A stretch of 64,000 nt of DNA from RPQJ01 sp963706755 (lineage in GTDB: Bacteria > Pseudomonadota > Gammaproteobacteria > Steroidobacterales > Steroidobacteraceae). The stretch spans positions 1 through 64,000 of the forward strand of contig CAVPNH010000020.1 in the NCBI GenBank assembly GCA_963706755.1, in the 5' to 3' direction. The translations under genes were made by a program, and so were the position numbers. The stretch's first letter is position 1. Every line of letters starts with the position of its first letter. Shown piece by piece: positions 1-8,945 of this stretch. A model generated the notes under the pieces. That model saw only the letters and a list, made by a program, of their open reading frames with translations. It ran no database searches and was not told the DNA's origin.

Positions 1-1353
1 CCCCAAGCTCGCGCCACATCCACGTGACGTCGTAGGGCGTCGCGTCGCGGTCCGCAGCCTGCCTCAGTTCGCCATTCTCGATGTCCTTGATCCAGTTCGC
101 GAGCCGCTTGCGACCGGCCTTGGTACGCGCGCACTCGCGCGGCGTGCGGTTGCCGAGCATGGGCACCGGCTCGTCGAGCGTGCGGCGGTAGTGCACTTCC
201 TTGACGCGATTGATCGCCTCGGCCATTGCGGCCGCGTCCATGGCCGGCGATGCCTCGGGACGTCGCTCGCGGGTGGAGGCCCGCCTCGAGGCGGGCTCGC
301 CCAGTGCGTGCGTGATGTCCTCGTGGCTCGTGAGCCCTTCGCCGACCAGCGCGCCCAGTGCCGGCCGCAGCACGGCGAGCGCTCGATCCATGCGCTCGCG
401 CGAGTTGGTGTCGACGACGAGTGCATCCTTCGCGAGCCGGGCGCTGCCCAGAACGGTGCCCATCGGATCGGTCGGTGTCTTCTTCCACGTCCACTGCGGC
501 TCTTCGTCTTCCTCGCGCTCCCAGCCCGCGAGACCATCCATGCGGCGCTCGATTTCCTTTGCGGCGCCGTCGGCAATTGGCAGCCGTGCGCTGGACGGCA
601 GCAGCGGGTCGCCGTCGGTGTTGTGCAACGTCGGCAGCGGCCGGCGCGCCGCGTCCAGGAGTCCCTTCAGCCACCCGTGGAAGCACAGGCGGTCGGCGAA
701 CCACATGGCCGCTTCCTCGACGTCGCCAAAGCGCGCCGGGTCGACGCCGAGTTCGCGGGCGAGGGCTGCGAGGTCCTTCTTGCCCCGGCCGGCGGCGCGC
801 TTGAAAAGCTTCTCGATCCATCGGCGGTATTGCGCGTGAGGGACAGCACACCACCGGTCAACATGGTTTCGTCGCGCGGATGCACGACGCGGGCGACGAA
901 ACAGTCCCAGCGCTGCAGCGTCTGGCTGCCGCTGTGCTCGACGATGCGTTGTGCAGAACCTCCGCGCAGTCGGTCGCGCACTTCGATCCACTCGCCAAAG
1001 GCCACGTCGCAGACCTCGTACAGCCCGGGCGGAGTCGTGCGGATGGCCTGCAGGTACTCACCGCGCGGCGTTTCCTGCCAGCCCCGGCGGCGCAGGTAGT
1101 CGTCGGTCACATTGGCGCGATCTGGACCGTACTCCGCGGCCAGGAACGACTCGTCGATGAAGGCAACCATCGATGACAGGTGGCCCAGTCGGCGAACCTC
1201 CTCGAACAGTCCCTCGAGGTCGAGGCTGAAATGCTCCGGGATCCGGCCGAGCATCGTGGCCAGGTGTTCGCGCCGGTGGGCGGTCCACTCGTCGCGACTG
1301 GCATAGCGGCCGATGTGCTCGACGGCGGCGTCGATGTCGGGGCGGCGGGGCAC
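1..1353 (-). CDS. Uncharacterised protein, frameshifted, cut by the window edge
   Basis: The gene starts at a GTG at 1353 and reads left. The first frame makes sense to about position 840, then turns into arginine/serine-rich nonsense. One base over, the frame continues as good protein (RRWIEKLFKRAAG...) to position 1 without a stop. The shift lies around 837-843 and is repaired by adding one base. The last visible segment has a compact motif with LDEPVPMLGNRTPRECART followed by a GR..L..WI...E pattern. Similar stretches occur in uncharacterised proteins, some of which carry SEC-C zinc motifs, but no SEC-C motif is visible before the edge. I do not recognise the family and assign no function. 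The single-base shift may be consensus error or a real mutation. Confidence 0.6.
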
Positions 1354-1458
1354 GATTTAACGTTACCAGACGCGCGGGCCGTGACGTGCTGGTCGAGCCG
1401 GTCCGGCGCCTTACGCCTGCGGCCGCGTCGCCCTCACCAATCGTGCACCACGACACAT

Positions 1459-1482
1459 ATATGCTGTATGCATACGGCATAT
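1459..1482. promoter_or_regulatory. 24-bp near-perfect palindrome, candidate operator of the downstream pair
   Basis: The left half reads ATATGCTGTATG and the right half CATACGGCATAT. They are reverse complements except for one symmetric pair. It sits 51 bp before the winged-helix gene in an AT-rich patch that contrasts with the GC-rich surroundings. A TAATAT hexamer at 1491-1496 could be the -10 element, which would place the palindrome over the -35 region. This is the usual arrangement for autorepression by an antitoxin-type DNA-binding protein. The operator role is inferred. Confidence 0.55.
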
Positions 1483-1532
1483 GATTTGTGTAATATTCGC
1501 TACATAAGCTGCGGTCACGCGCGGAGAACCAG

Positions 1533-2105
1533 ATGAAGCGAAGCCAGTTCGAGCACAAGCCGGTGGCTCTGCGCCGCGCAGGGACGCGCCAATGGGTGCT
1601 TAAGCCGCAAGATTTGGCGATCGCGTTCAAGCTGGTACTGCTGCAGGGTGAGCGTTTGCCTTACAAGAGGCTCGCGCAGCTGATGCACCTCTCGCAGTTC
1701 GAAGCTCACGCCGCGATTCAGCGCCTGATGGCCGCTCGGCTCGTCGTCGACGTCGAAGGTCAGCTGCGTCCGGTCATGTCGGCGCTGCGGGGCTTCGTGC
1801 TCGACGGTGCTCCCTATGCGTACCCGCCGGTTCGCGGCCCACAGACAGTCGGCTTTCCGACCTCGCATGGCGCGGCTCCGCTGAACGAAGAGCTAGTCGG
1901 TTCGGATGAGAACGTGCCGGTCTGGCCGCACCCGAGAGGAACCATGTCGGGGCCGGCGCTGCTGCCACTCTACGAGAACGCTTCCCTCGCGGCGCTCGAC
2001 GATCCAGCGCTGTATGAATTTCTCGCGCTTTTCGATGCGCTGCGCAGCGGCCAATCCCGGGAGCGGGAGCTGGCGCGCGGACATCTGAGCAAGCGACTGC
2101 AGTGA
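1533..2105 (+). CDS. Winged-helix-like protein, candidate antitoxin/regulator
   Basis: A 190-residue protein. Residues about 25-75 look like a helix-turn-helix or winged-helix fold (a basic start, then RLPYKRLAQLMHLSQFEAHAAI with an alternating helix pattern). The rest is low in recognisable motifs. The stop overlaps the start of the nucleotidyltransferase gene, so the two are co-translated. A palindrome lies just upstream. DNA-binding protein followed by an AbiEii-type nucleotidyltransferase is a common toxin-antitoxin layout, so I infer that this protein binds the palindrome and neutralises or represses its partner. It is not a clear AbiEi homologue; an ordinary regulator is possible. Confidence 0.55.
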   Translation: MKRSQFEHKPVALRRAGTRQWVLKPQDLAIAFKLVLLQGERLPYKRLAQLMHLSQFEAHAAIQRLMAARLVVDVEGQLRPVMSALRGFVLDGAPYAYPPVRGPQTVGFPTSHGAAPLNEELVGSDENVPVWPHPRGTMSGPALLPLYENASLAALDDPALYEFLALFDALRSGQSRERELARGHLSKRLQ

Positions 2106-2815
2106 TGAATGCCCACGGCGGGGAGGCAAACCTGGTTCTACTTGCTGAGGTCGCGGCCCGGCTTGGCGCCCTGCGAGAATCACTGGTGTTCGTCGGAGGG
2201 TGTGCAACTGGATTGCTCGTCACGTCGCCGCGAGCGCAGCCCATTCGCATGACGCTGGACGTAGACCTCGTTGCCGAGGTTACGAGTCTAGCCGCGTACC
2301 ACGAGCTCGAGCGTCAATTCGAAGGATTGGGATTCGTGCACGACGTGTCGGCCGGGGCTCCCATCTGTCGCTGGCGAACTGGCAGGCTCGTGGTGGACCT
2401 GATGCCCTCGCGGAGCGAGATACTTGGCTTCGCCAACCCTTGGTACCCGATGGCGATCGAAACCGCGCAGCGCGTGACGCTGCCGGAAACCAATCTGGTA
2501 ATCCTGCTGATCCATGCCCCGGAATTCGTAGCCACAAAGCTCGTGGCATTCAGAGACCGCGGGCGCGGGGACTATCTTGCGAGCCACGACCTCGAAGACT
2601 TCATTACGATCGTCGATGGCCGCGAGACCTTGCACGATGAGGTCGTGTCGAGTTCTCCGGCCTTGCGGCGCTACATAGCAGGTGAGGTTGACGCCTTGCT
2701 CCGAAGCGATGATTTCGTCAGCGCCCTGAGCGCGCAGCTCCCGGGCGACCCGGCGGCGCAATCGCGATTGCCACTGCTCCTGCAGAGGCTGCGACTGATG
2801 GCGGAAATCAATTGA
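2105..2815 (+). CDS. Nucleotidyltransferase of AbiEii-like (MNT) type
   Basis: About 236 residues from the ATG at 2105, which overlaps the previous stop as TGATG. A GTG one codon earlier is also possible. Near residues 28-55 it shows FVGGCATGLL followed by LDVDLV: the G-G-x-A loop and paired aspartates (about Asp52 and Asp54) that bind metal and nucleotide in polymerase-beta-type nucleotidyltransferases. A further acidic residue follows in VVDLMPSRS. AbiEii-type toxins transfer nucleotides onto tRNA or other targets. The substrate here cannot be told from sequence. Position behind a DNA-binding partner supports a toxin-antitoxin role. Confidence 0.65.
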   Translation: MNAHGGEANLVLLAEVAARLGALRESLVFVGGCATGLLVTSPRAQPIRMTLDVDLVAEVTSLAAYHELERQFEGLGFVHDVSAGAPICRWRTGRLVVDLMPSRSEILGFANPWYPMAIETAQRVTLPETNLVILLIHAPEFVATKLVAFRDRGRGDYLASHDLEDFITIVDGRETLHDEVVSSSPALRRYIAGEVDALLRSDDFVSALSAQLPGDPAAQSRLPLLLQRLRLMAEIN

Positions 2816-2842
2816 AGCGCTTGCCGGGTCCGGCTGTGGCGC

Positions 2843-2870
2843 TTGACATCATGAGATCCAGTAGTAACCT
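2843..2870 (+). promoter_or_regulatory. Sigma-70-type promoter
   Basis: A perfect TTGACA at 2843-2848 is followed after 16 bp by TAACCT (2865-2870), which keeps the key T, A and final T of the -10 box. It lies just after the nucleotidyltransferase stop and reads into a 200-bp stretch rich in perfect hairpins ending in an intrinsic terminator. It is therefore more likely to drive a small RNA than a protein gene. Confidence 0.6.
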
Positions 2871-2873
2871 GCG

Positions 2874-3074
2874 CGGTCCTGTTATCGCCGCGGGCGATGG
2901 AAATTGGACCGGAGAATCTGGATGCCCAAAGGGCCGTTGCAGTCTTCGTCGAATGGGTGTGACTTGAACTGAATCGAGCGTTTCGGGCTGTCGACTCGGA
3001 GCGCAAGCTTCGGGTCGGGCGGCCGGATCGCGTTGGCGATCGAGCCCCTGGCAAGTCATTGGCAGGGGCTTTTT
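2874..3074 (+). ncRNA. Candidate structured small RNA of about 200 nt, family not recognised
   Basis: Between a good promoter and an intrinsic terminator, the strand folds into successive perfect hairpins. CGGTCC at 2874-2879 pairs with GGACCG at 2906-2911 and encloses ATCGCC/GGCGAT at 2884-2898. GCCC-AAA-GGGC lies at 2924-2934. An 11-bp stem closed by a GCAA tetraloop spans 2992-3017, with two G-U pairs. GATCGC/GCGATC with a 4-nt loop lies at 3026-3041. A GNRA loop on an uninterrupted long stem is typical of functional RNA. No open frame there looks protein-like. It does not match the conserved parts of 6S, 4.5S, tmRNA or RNase P that I remember. A leader or attenuator for the next gene is the alternative. 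Confidence 0.5.
3043..3074 (+). terminator. Rho-independent terminator
   Basis: AGCCCCTG at 3043-3050 pairs with CAGGGGCT at 3063-3070 around a 12-nt loop, followed at once by a T run (3070-3074). It ends the candidate RNA and lies 18 bp before the chosen ATPase start at 3093. This argues against the earlier in-frame TTG at 3033, which would be inside the terminated transcript. Confidence 0.7.
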
Positions 3075-3092
3075 CGTTTCCGGCGTACGCTC

Positions 3093-4224
3093 ATGAGAAC
3101 CCTCAAGCTTGATGTCGAGTCGTCCAGTCCTGGGTCGTCTGCTGCTGCAGGCGACCTGGACCTGGATGAACTCCTGCCGTTTCGCGTCGCGCTTCGGGTG
3201 AGCGCGGACGAACTCGCTGACACGCTCTTCACGCTTCGAACGTTGCGGGCGCTGGACATTGGTGCCGCGCGCTACCCGATCCACCGGGTCGAGCGTTGCG
3301 CAGTCCGGAAGCCCGGCGTCGATCTGCTCGACGACCTGGCACTGCAGTCGGGCCTTGCGGCTCATCGGCTGTCGGAGTCCTCGCTCCTGCTCGACGATGT
3401 CGGCTCCCTCGTGAGCGTGCGCGCCATGCGCAAGGCGGACTACACGTCATGCACCTTTGCGATCTGGGCATCGGATCGCGAACGGCTGGCGGCCGTTCGC
3501 GGCCGGTTGCTCGGGATCTCGGAGAGCAGCGCATCCTGGACGGACATTCACGATCGACTGGTGCTTCATGGGCGGCGTTGGGGGCCTGTCGTCCGCATCC
3601 TTCCAGGAGACGGTCGATCCCCCGCCGTTCGACGAGGCCTATCCGGGCCTCGGGGAGCCCGTGACCAGCTTCATCGAGCGATTCCTCGCGGCGCCGGAGA
3701 CCGTGCTGATCCTGCAGGGCCCCCCGGGCACGGGCAAGACTCGACTCGTCCGCGCGATCCTTGCAGCAATCTCCCGTGGCAAGGAGGACGGCGCACGCGT
3801 GCTCTACACGGCCGACAAGCGGGCGCTGGAGAACGACGAGATCTTCGTCGACTTTATTACCGGCACGCACGATGCGTTCGTCATCGAGGATGCCGATCAC
3901 ATCCTTGCGTCGCGCGCCAAGGGAAATCTCGACCTGCACCGATTCCTCGCGGTCGCGGATGGTGTCGTGCGTGCGCAGGGCCGGAAGATCATCTTCACCA
4001 CGAATCTCCCGAACGTCGGCGACATCGACGACGCGTTGCTGCGCCCCGGCCGCTGCTTCGCCGTGGTCCGCACGCGGGCGCTCGCTCGCGAAGAGGTGGC
4101 TCGCTTGATCGAACGTCTCCACCCGGACTCGGCTGCCCGTCGCGATCGTGCGCTGGGTGTTCTCTTCGACGCGGGTGACCGAGGCGCGACGCTCGCAGCG
4201 ATCTATCGAGCGGCGCAGATTTGA
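3093..4224 (+). CDS. AAA+ ATPase, frameshifted
   Basis: The ATPase core is in the second reading frame: Walker A GPPGTGKT, Walker B FVIEDAD, sensor-1-like IIFTTN and the LLRPGR arginine-finger motif, ending at 4224. The amino-terminal 150 or so residues are in another frame from ATG 3093. The frames join at about 3540-3550, where ...ESSASWTD continues as FTIDWCF... if one extra base is removed. One gene of about 375 residues is therefore split by a +1 shift. The AAA+ family uses ATP to remodel proteins or complexes. The amino-terminal region is unfamiliar, so the target is unknown. No clear ribosome-binding site is visible before 3093. Confidence 0.7.
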
Positions 4225-4283
4225 TCGCCTTTCAGGTCACGGGATGGCACGCTAGGTACGACCAGACGCCGCAGGAGTGAACA

Positions 4284-5144
4284 GTGAACCCAACCACGTG
4301 GCAGGACCGATACTTCCAGTCGGCGGACGGGCTCAGGCTCCACTACCGCGACTATCCGGCCGCCGCGGGTCGCGTGCCGGTGCTGTGCCTGCCGGGGCTC
4401 ACGCGGAACTGCCGCGACTTCGAGACCATTGCGCCGCGCATCCAGCGCTCGCGGCGGGTCTTGTGCATCGACCTGCGGGGCCGCGGGCTCTCGCAGCACG
4501 ACCCGAACTGGCGGAACTACCATCCGGGCACCTACGTCGCCGACGTCGCATTGTTGCTCGCGGATGCGGGGGTGGAGCGGGTCATCGTGCTTGGCACGTC
4601 GCTCGGCGGGATCATTGCGATGATCATGGCCGCGACGACGCCCAGGGTGCTGGCAGGCGTGATCCTGAACGACATCGGGCCCGAGGTTGCCCCCGAGGGT
4701 CACCAGCGCATCTCCTCGTACGTGGGCAAGTCGGCGCCGGTGCGCAGCTGGGCCGAGGCGGCCGCACAGTCCCGCGCGACGAACGGATTCGCGTGGCCCG
4801 ACGCGACCGATGAGGACTGGTTGAGGATCGCGCGGCGCGTCTATCGTGAGGTGGACGGCGTGCCGCGCCTCGACATGGACCCGATGATCGGCGAGGCCGT
4901 GCGCGCGGCGCCGAGCGGTGCCGCGCCCGACCTGTGGCCCGTGTTCGCGGCATTGCGCCCGATCCCGGTGCTCGCCGTGCGTGGCGCCACGTCGGACGTG
5001 CTGTCACAGGCGACGTTCGACCGGATGGCCCGGGAAAAGCCCGACCTGGTGCGGGTCACCGTGGCAGGTCGCGGCCACGCTCCGACGCTCGACGAGCCGG
5101 AATGCGTCGGGGCAATCGACGCGTTCCTGCAGGGTTGCGGTTGA
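4284..5144 (+). CDS. Alpha/beta-fold hydrolase
   Basis: A 286-residue protein from a GTG start with a good GGAG ribosome site 8 bases ahead. The nucleophile elbow GTSLGG supplies the catalytic Ser, LCLPGLTRN forms the oxyanion region, and the carboxy-terminal GRGHAPTLDEPE carries the catalytic His. The acid is probably an Asp near DVLSQ or in the preceding strand. This is the standard catalytic triad of esterase-, haloperoxidase- or dienelactone-type hydrolases; the substrate cannot be read from sequence. Its stop overlaps the TTG start of the ArsA-type gene, so the two are probably co-translated. Confidence 0.85.
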   Translation: MNPTTWQDRYFQSADGLRLHYRDYPAAAGRVPVLCLPGLTRNCRDFETIAPRIQRSRRVLCIDLRGRGLSQHDPNWRNYHPGTYVADVALLLADAGVERVIVLGTSLGGIIAMIMAATTPRVLAGVILNDIGPEVAPEGHQRISSYVGKSAPVRSWAEAAAQSRATNGFAWPDATDEDWLRIARRVYREVDGVPRLDMDPMIGEAVRAAPSGAAPDLWPVFAALRPIPVLAVRGATSDVLSQATFDRMAREKPDLVRVTVAGRGHAPTLDEPECVGAIDAFLQGCG

Positions 5145-6083
5145 GCGGGAAACCTGTGTCGCGCGTCCAGGTGTTCCTCGGCAAGGGGGGCGTCGGCAAG
5201 ACGACGTGCTCGGCGGCGACTGCACTGCAACTCGCGGACGGCGGCCAGTCCAGCCTCGTGATCTCGACCGATCCCACGCCGTCGCTGTCCCACATCTTCG
5301 AGATTGAAGGCGCGCATCGGGAGCGCGAAGTGCGCCCCGGGCTGTTCCTGACCGAGCTCGGCCTGGACGATGTGCGGAACATGTGGAACGAGGCGTTCGG
5401 CCGCGACGTCTACGGGGTCTTTTCCAGCTTCGTCGACATCGACTACGGCACGTTCGTCCAGTTCATGACCTCCGTGCTGCCGGGCCTGAACGAAGAGTTC
5501 ATGGTCGACTACATCCGTCGCCTCTCGCTCGAGGCGCGCTTCCGGAACCTCGTCTGGGACACGGCGCCTCTCGGCCAGACGCTCGCGCTGCTCGGCATGC
5601 CGTCGATGCTGGCGGAGCACCTGCGGACCGCGCCGCGCATCTATTCCCACCTGAGGACCTCGGGCGAGCGCAAGGAGTCGGTGATCGAGATTCTCACGCG
5701 GTGGCGGGACCTGGCCGCGGAGTGCATGGAGTTCCTGCGTCGCGATGTCGCCTTCTCCATGGTGACGATCCCCGAGGCCCTGGCCTTGCGGCAGCTCGAC
5801 GGCGTGGTGGACGAGTTGCGACGCTACGATCTCGGCATTTCGCGCCTGGTCATCAATAACGTCGTGCAAGTCGCGGACTCGCCGTTCCTCGCGCAGAAGA
5901 GGCAGCAACAGCAGGCGCACCTCGAGCAGCTGCGTGAGCGGCACGGCGGCGATGCCGATGGTGGAGATCCCGCTATTTCCACAGGAGGTTCGCGGCGTGG
6001 AACGATTGCGAACCGTCGGGCGGCTGCTGTGCCCGTCCGCGGCGAGCGTCGAGCGGAAGCCGGACGCGGGCAGGGCCAGCTAG
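5141..6083 (+). CDS. ArsA/GET3-type ATPase, frameshifted near its end
   Basis: The protein starts at TTG 5141, overlapping the hydrolase stop (a GTG at 5156 is the alternative). It has the deviant Walker A GKGGVGKTT about 12 residues in and DPTPSLSH in place of the family's DPAHSLSD. The middle has DTAPLGQTLALL. Around 5935-5952 the frame changes: the true end is MPMVEIPLFPQEVRGVERL..., the usual carboxy-terminal signature of this family, ending at TAG 6081-6083. Repair needs one base. The family binds ATP as dimers and moves anions or delivers membrane proteins. No arsenic genes are near, so arsenite pumping should not be assumed. It is convergent with the DUF349 gene, 21 bp away. Confidence 0.8.
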
Positions 6084-6104
6084 CGCGACCGGCGCGCGAA
6101 CTCT

Positions 6105-8804
6105 CTAGCGCCGTCCGCCGCCGTCAGGCCGGCCGCGTCCGTCACGGCGCCCCTTTCGCTCGTCGCGGTCGCGCGCAGGGCGTCGTTCGCCCGAGTAGTC
6201 CTGGTAGCGGGGTTCCCGGGAGATCTTCGCAGGTCTCTTCGCGAGACAGCGCATGAAACGCTGCTGCAACTCCTCGTGCACCTCTGGCGACACGGCGCCG
6301 ATCGCGATCCACTCGAGCAGCATGGCATCCCAGTCCTGGTCACCCATGGCGCTGGCCTGGCCCATGCGCTCCATCAGCAGCCGCATCTGGTATTCCCGGC
6401 GCAGTTCCTGGTCCTCCGGTGGCGTCGGCGTAGAGCTCGCGACCTCGCAGCGTATGCACAGCATCCGGAGCGCCTGCTCACGCGCCGCGTCATCCGCAAC
6501 GGATGCCGAGTCGGCCCGGCTCAATGCCTGCTTCAGCGCCTGCAGGCCACCCTTGGGCCAGCGATGAACGCCGGCCATGAACGCCTCGGCCGCGTCCTTC
6601 AGGGCTGCGCAGTCATCGGGCGGAACGTTCTGCAGCACGGCACGTTCGTACGCCCGGACCTGGCGCCCGGCCTCGAGCAGGTTCGACTCGGCGGACTCGA
6701 CGTCCCGCCGGTCCTGCTCGGCCGAGGCCGCTTCGAGGCGCGAGATCGCACGCTCGAACCGGTCGCGCAGGCCCCGCGCATCGGCGCGTGGCAGTTCCCC
6801 GAGTTCGTCGAACGCGGCGCGCCACTCCCGGATCTTCGCGTTGGCCGCCGGCCGCTCCAATGCCGGCTCGCCGTGCGCCTGTTCGGCCTGCTCGCACAGC
6901 GCCACCGCCTGCGCCCTCGCGGCCCCCAGGCCGGCGGAATAATGTGCGTAGGCCTGTTCGCGTCGCTGGAAAACCGCATCACACAGGCCGCGAAACTCGT
7001 CCCACAAGGCCTGGGACCGGTCGCGCGACACCGGGCCGGTCTCCTTCCACAGTACGTTCAGGCGCTTCACGCCTTCGATGGCCTGGGTCGTGTCCTCGGC
7101 CGTCGACAAGTGCTGCGCCTGCGTGATGAGGGCCTTCTTGTCCGCCTCGTTGCGTTCGTACCAGGCATTCAACATCGTCCGCAGGCGGCCCATCGACTGC
7201 TGGAACTCGATCTCGGCGGGGCGACTCGCGTCGGGGTCCACCGGCGAATGGCTGCGCCACTCCCGCGGTGCCTCCCGCAGCACCTGCCCGATCAGCTTGT
7301 AGTCCGGGTGCTCGAGGTCCTGGCCAGCCTCGAAGGCCTTCAGGCGCGCGAGCACCTGCTTGCGGGCTTCGAGGTTCTCGCGCCGGACGACGCCTTGTGC
7401 CGCGAAATACGCCTGGCACGGCTTGAACGCGGCCTGGTGCGCCTTCTGGAATCGCTCGCCCTCCGCGGATGCGTCGATCACGATCCCCTTGTTGATCGTT
7501 CGCCATTCCTGCTGCAGCGCCCGGATGTGTTCCGCGAGCTCCGCGGGTTCTTCCTGCGACCCCACCAGCGCTTCCATTTCCTCGATCAGCTCCATGCGCT
7601 TCGGGGCGACGACGTAGTCCTTCCACTGCCGGAGCTCGTTCAACTTCTCGTCGAGCTGCTGCAGGTTCCGCGCAAGGTCGGCCGGTGGCGCGGGAACGGC
7701 CTGCAATGCGTCCTCGATCGCCTGCCGGAACCGGGCTGCCTTCCGGGTGTTGCCGGTCTGCAGCGCAACTCGCGCGAGGCGGATCAGGCCGCCGACCTCG
7801 CGGACCGCGCGCGCTTCCGCCGCCTGCTGCTCGGCCCGGGCTCGTTCCTCCGCCTCGCGAGCCTCGGTCGCCGCAGCGGACGCCCGTGCCTCGGCCTCGG
7901 CCCGCTCCGCGGCCGCACGCTCCGCGGCCTGCCGTTCCGCCTGCTGCGCGCGCTCGTGTTCTTCGCGGACCGCGCGCTCCGCGGCCAGCTCGGCGGCCTG
8001 TCGCGCGACTTCGCGTTCATGCGCTGCGATGACTTCGCGGCAGCGCTCGATGGCCTGCTCGCCACGCTGCTCGATCTCCGGGTCCGGTCGCGGGGCAAGC
8101 GCGCGCCATCGCGCGGTCAGGCTCGCGAGGGTCGCCGCGTAAAGGGTCTCGTGCGGTCTTGCGCCGTGTGCCTCGAGCGACTCGCACAACTCGACGGTCT
8201 CGCGAGCGACGTCTTCCGCGTGCCGCTGCTCGGCGAGGAGCACATCGCACTTCTGCCGGATGATCTTGTAGACCGTCTTGTCCTTGCCGCGGACGCGCGG
8301 GAGCAGGTGGTGCAGCTGCGCCGGGTCATCGATGAGGGCCGCGGCCGACTGCCGCACCCGGATCGACGGGCTTTCCAGGACCAGGCTCGTGAGGATGGCC
8401 GGGTCATCGATGCCGGCCAGCAGCTGGCCGAGGCGGTCCGGGTCCTTGCAGAGCGCGGCCACGGCCATCGACTCCGGCCAGTGTCGCGGATTTCCGCCGA
8501 GCGCGGCGAGGTCGAGCGACCCTTCGTCGACGAGTTGCGCCAGCCGTTCGTGGGCGGCGTGTCGCACCGCGGACGGCGTCTGCGCATCCGCGCCCTGTGG
8601 TACGTCCGCCAGCCCTGCCAGCCGACGCAGGGCCTCGCCGTCCGGCAGCAGGCGAATCGCGCCGATTCTCAAGCTCGCGTCGTCGCTGCCGAGCGCGGTC
8701 TCGACGACGACTTCGGCGGTCGCGGACTGCAGCGCAGCGATGCGCTCGGCCAGTGCCGGCGGCGGGGGCGGCGGCGTTGCGGTCAGGCGCGAAAAAAGCT
8801 TCAT
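6105..8804 (-). CDS. DUF349 domain coiled-coil protein
   Basis: An 899-residue protein. Residues 1-200 are HEAT-like helical repeats. About 250-345 is an Ala/Glu/Arg-rich coiled coil. Repeated DUF349 units then follow (ERFQKAHQAAFKPCQAYF and ALWDEFRGLCDAVFQRREQ are typical). Length and order match the long DUF349 proteins of Pseudomonas and Xanthomonas. These are cytoplasmic and their biochemical role is not established. ATG start at 8804; no operon partner on the same strand within 140 bp. Confidence 0.85.
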   Translation of the reverse strand: MKLFSRLTATPPPPPPALAERIAALQSATAEVVVETALGSDDASLRIGAIRLLPDGEALRRLAGLADVPQGADAQTPSAVRHAAHERLAQLVDEGSLDLAALGGNPRHWPESMAVAALCKDPDRLGQLLAGIDDPAILTSLVLESPSIRVRQSAAALIDDPAQLHHLLPRVRGKDKTVYKIIRQKCDVLLAEQRHAEDVARETVELCESLEAHGARPHETLYAATLASLTARWRALAPRPDPEIEQRGEQAIERCREVIAAHEREVARQAAELAAERAVREEHERAQQAERQAAERAAAERAEAEARASAAATEAREAEERARAEQQAAEARAVREVGGLIRLARVALQTGNTRKAARFRQAIEDALQAVPAPPADLARNLQQLDEKLNELRQWKDYVVAPKRMELIEEMEALVGSQEEPAELAEHIRALQQEWRTINKGIVIDASAEGERFQKAHQAAFKPCQAYFAAQGVVRRENLEARKQVLARLKAFEAGQDLEHPDYKLIGQVLREAPREWRSHSPVDPDASRPAEIEFQQSMGRLRTMLNAWYERNEADKKALITQAQHLSTAEDTTQAIEGVKRLNVLWKETGPVSRDRSQALWDEFRGLCDAVFQRREQAYAHYSAGLGAARAQAVALCEQAEQAHGEPALERPAANAKIREWRAAFDELGELPRADARGLRDRFERAISRLEAASAEQDRRDVESAESNLLEAGRQVRAYERAVLQNVPPDDCAALKDAAEAFMAGVHRWPKGGLQALKQALSRADSASVADDAAREQALRMLCIRCEVASSTPTPPEDQELRREYQMRLLMERMGQASAMGDQDWDAMLLEWIAIGAVSPEVHEELQQRFMRCLAKRPAKISREPRYQDYSGERRPARDRDERKGRRDGRGRPDGGGRR

Positions 8805-8945
8805 TGCATGGTCCTGAGGACACCCATGGCCGGCGCCAGGATGATCGAGGCGCCTGACCGGCCCAAAGCGGAGGACGGCCTTGGTTGGGGTGGCAGAAAA
8901 TCATACACGATCGCCGCGAATTGGCCGCGCGAGCGGGGCGAACCG

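Noticed and set aside
2874..3074. 6S, 4.5S, tmRNA or RNase P RNA
   Set aside because: Conserved core sequences of these RNAs are not present and the hairpin order does not match.
5141..6083. Arsenite efflux ATPase ArsA in an ars operon
   Set aside because: No arsB, arsC, arsR or arsD is nearby; the family also includes non-arsenic ATPases.
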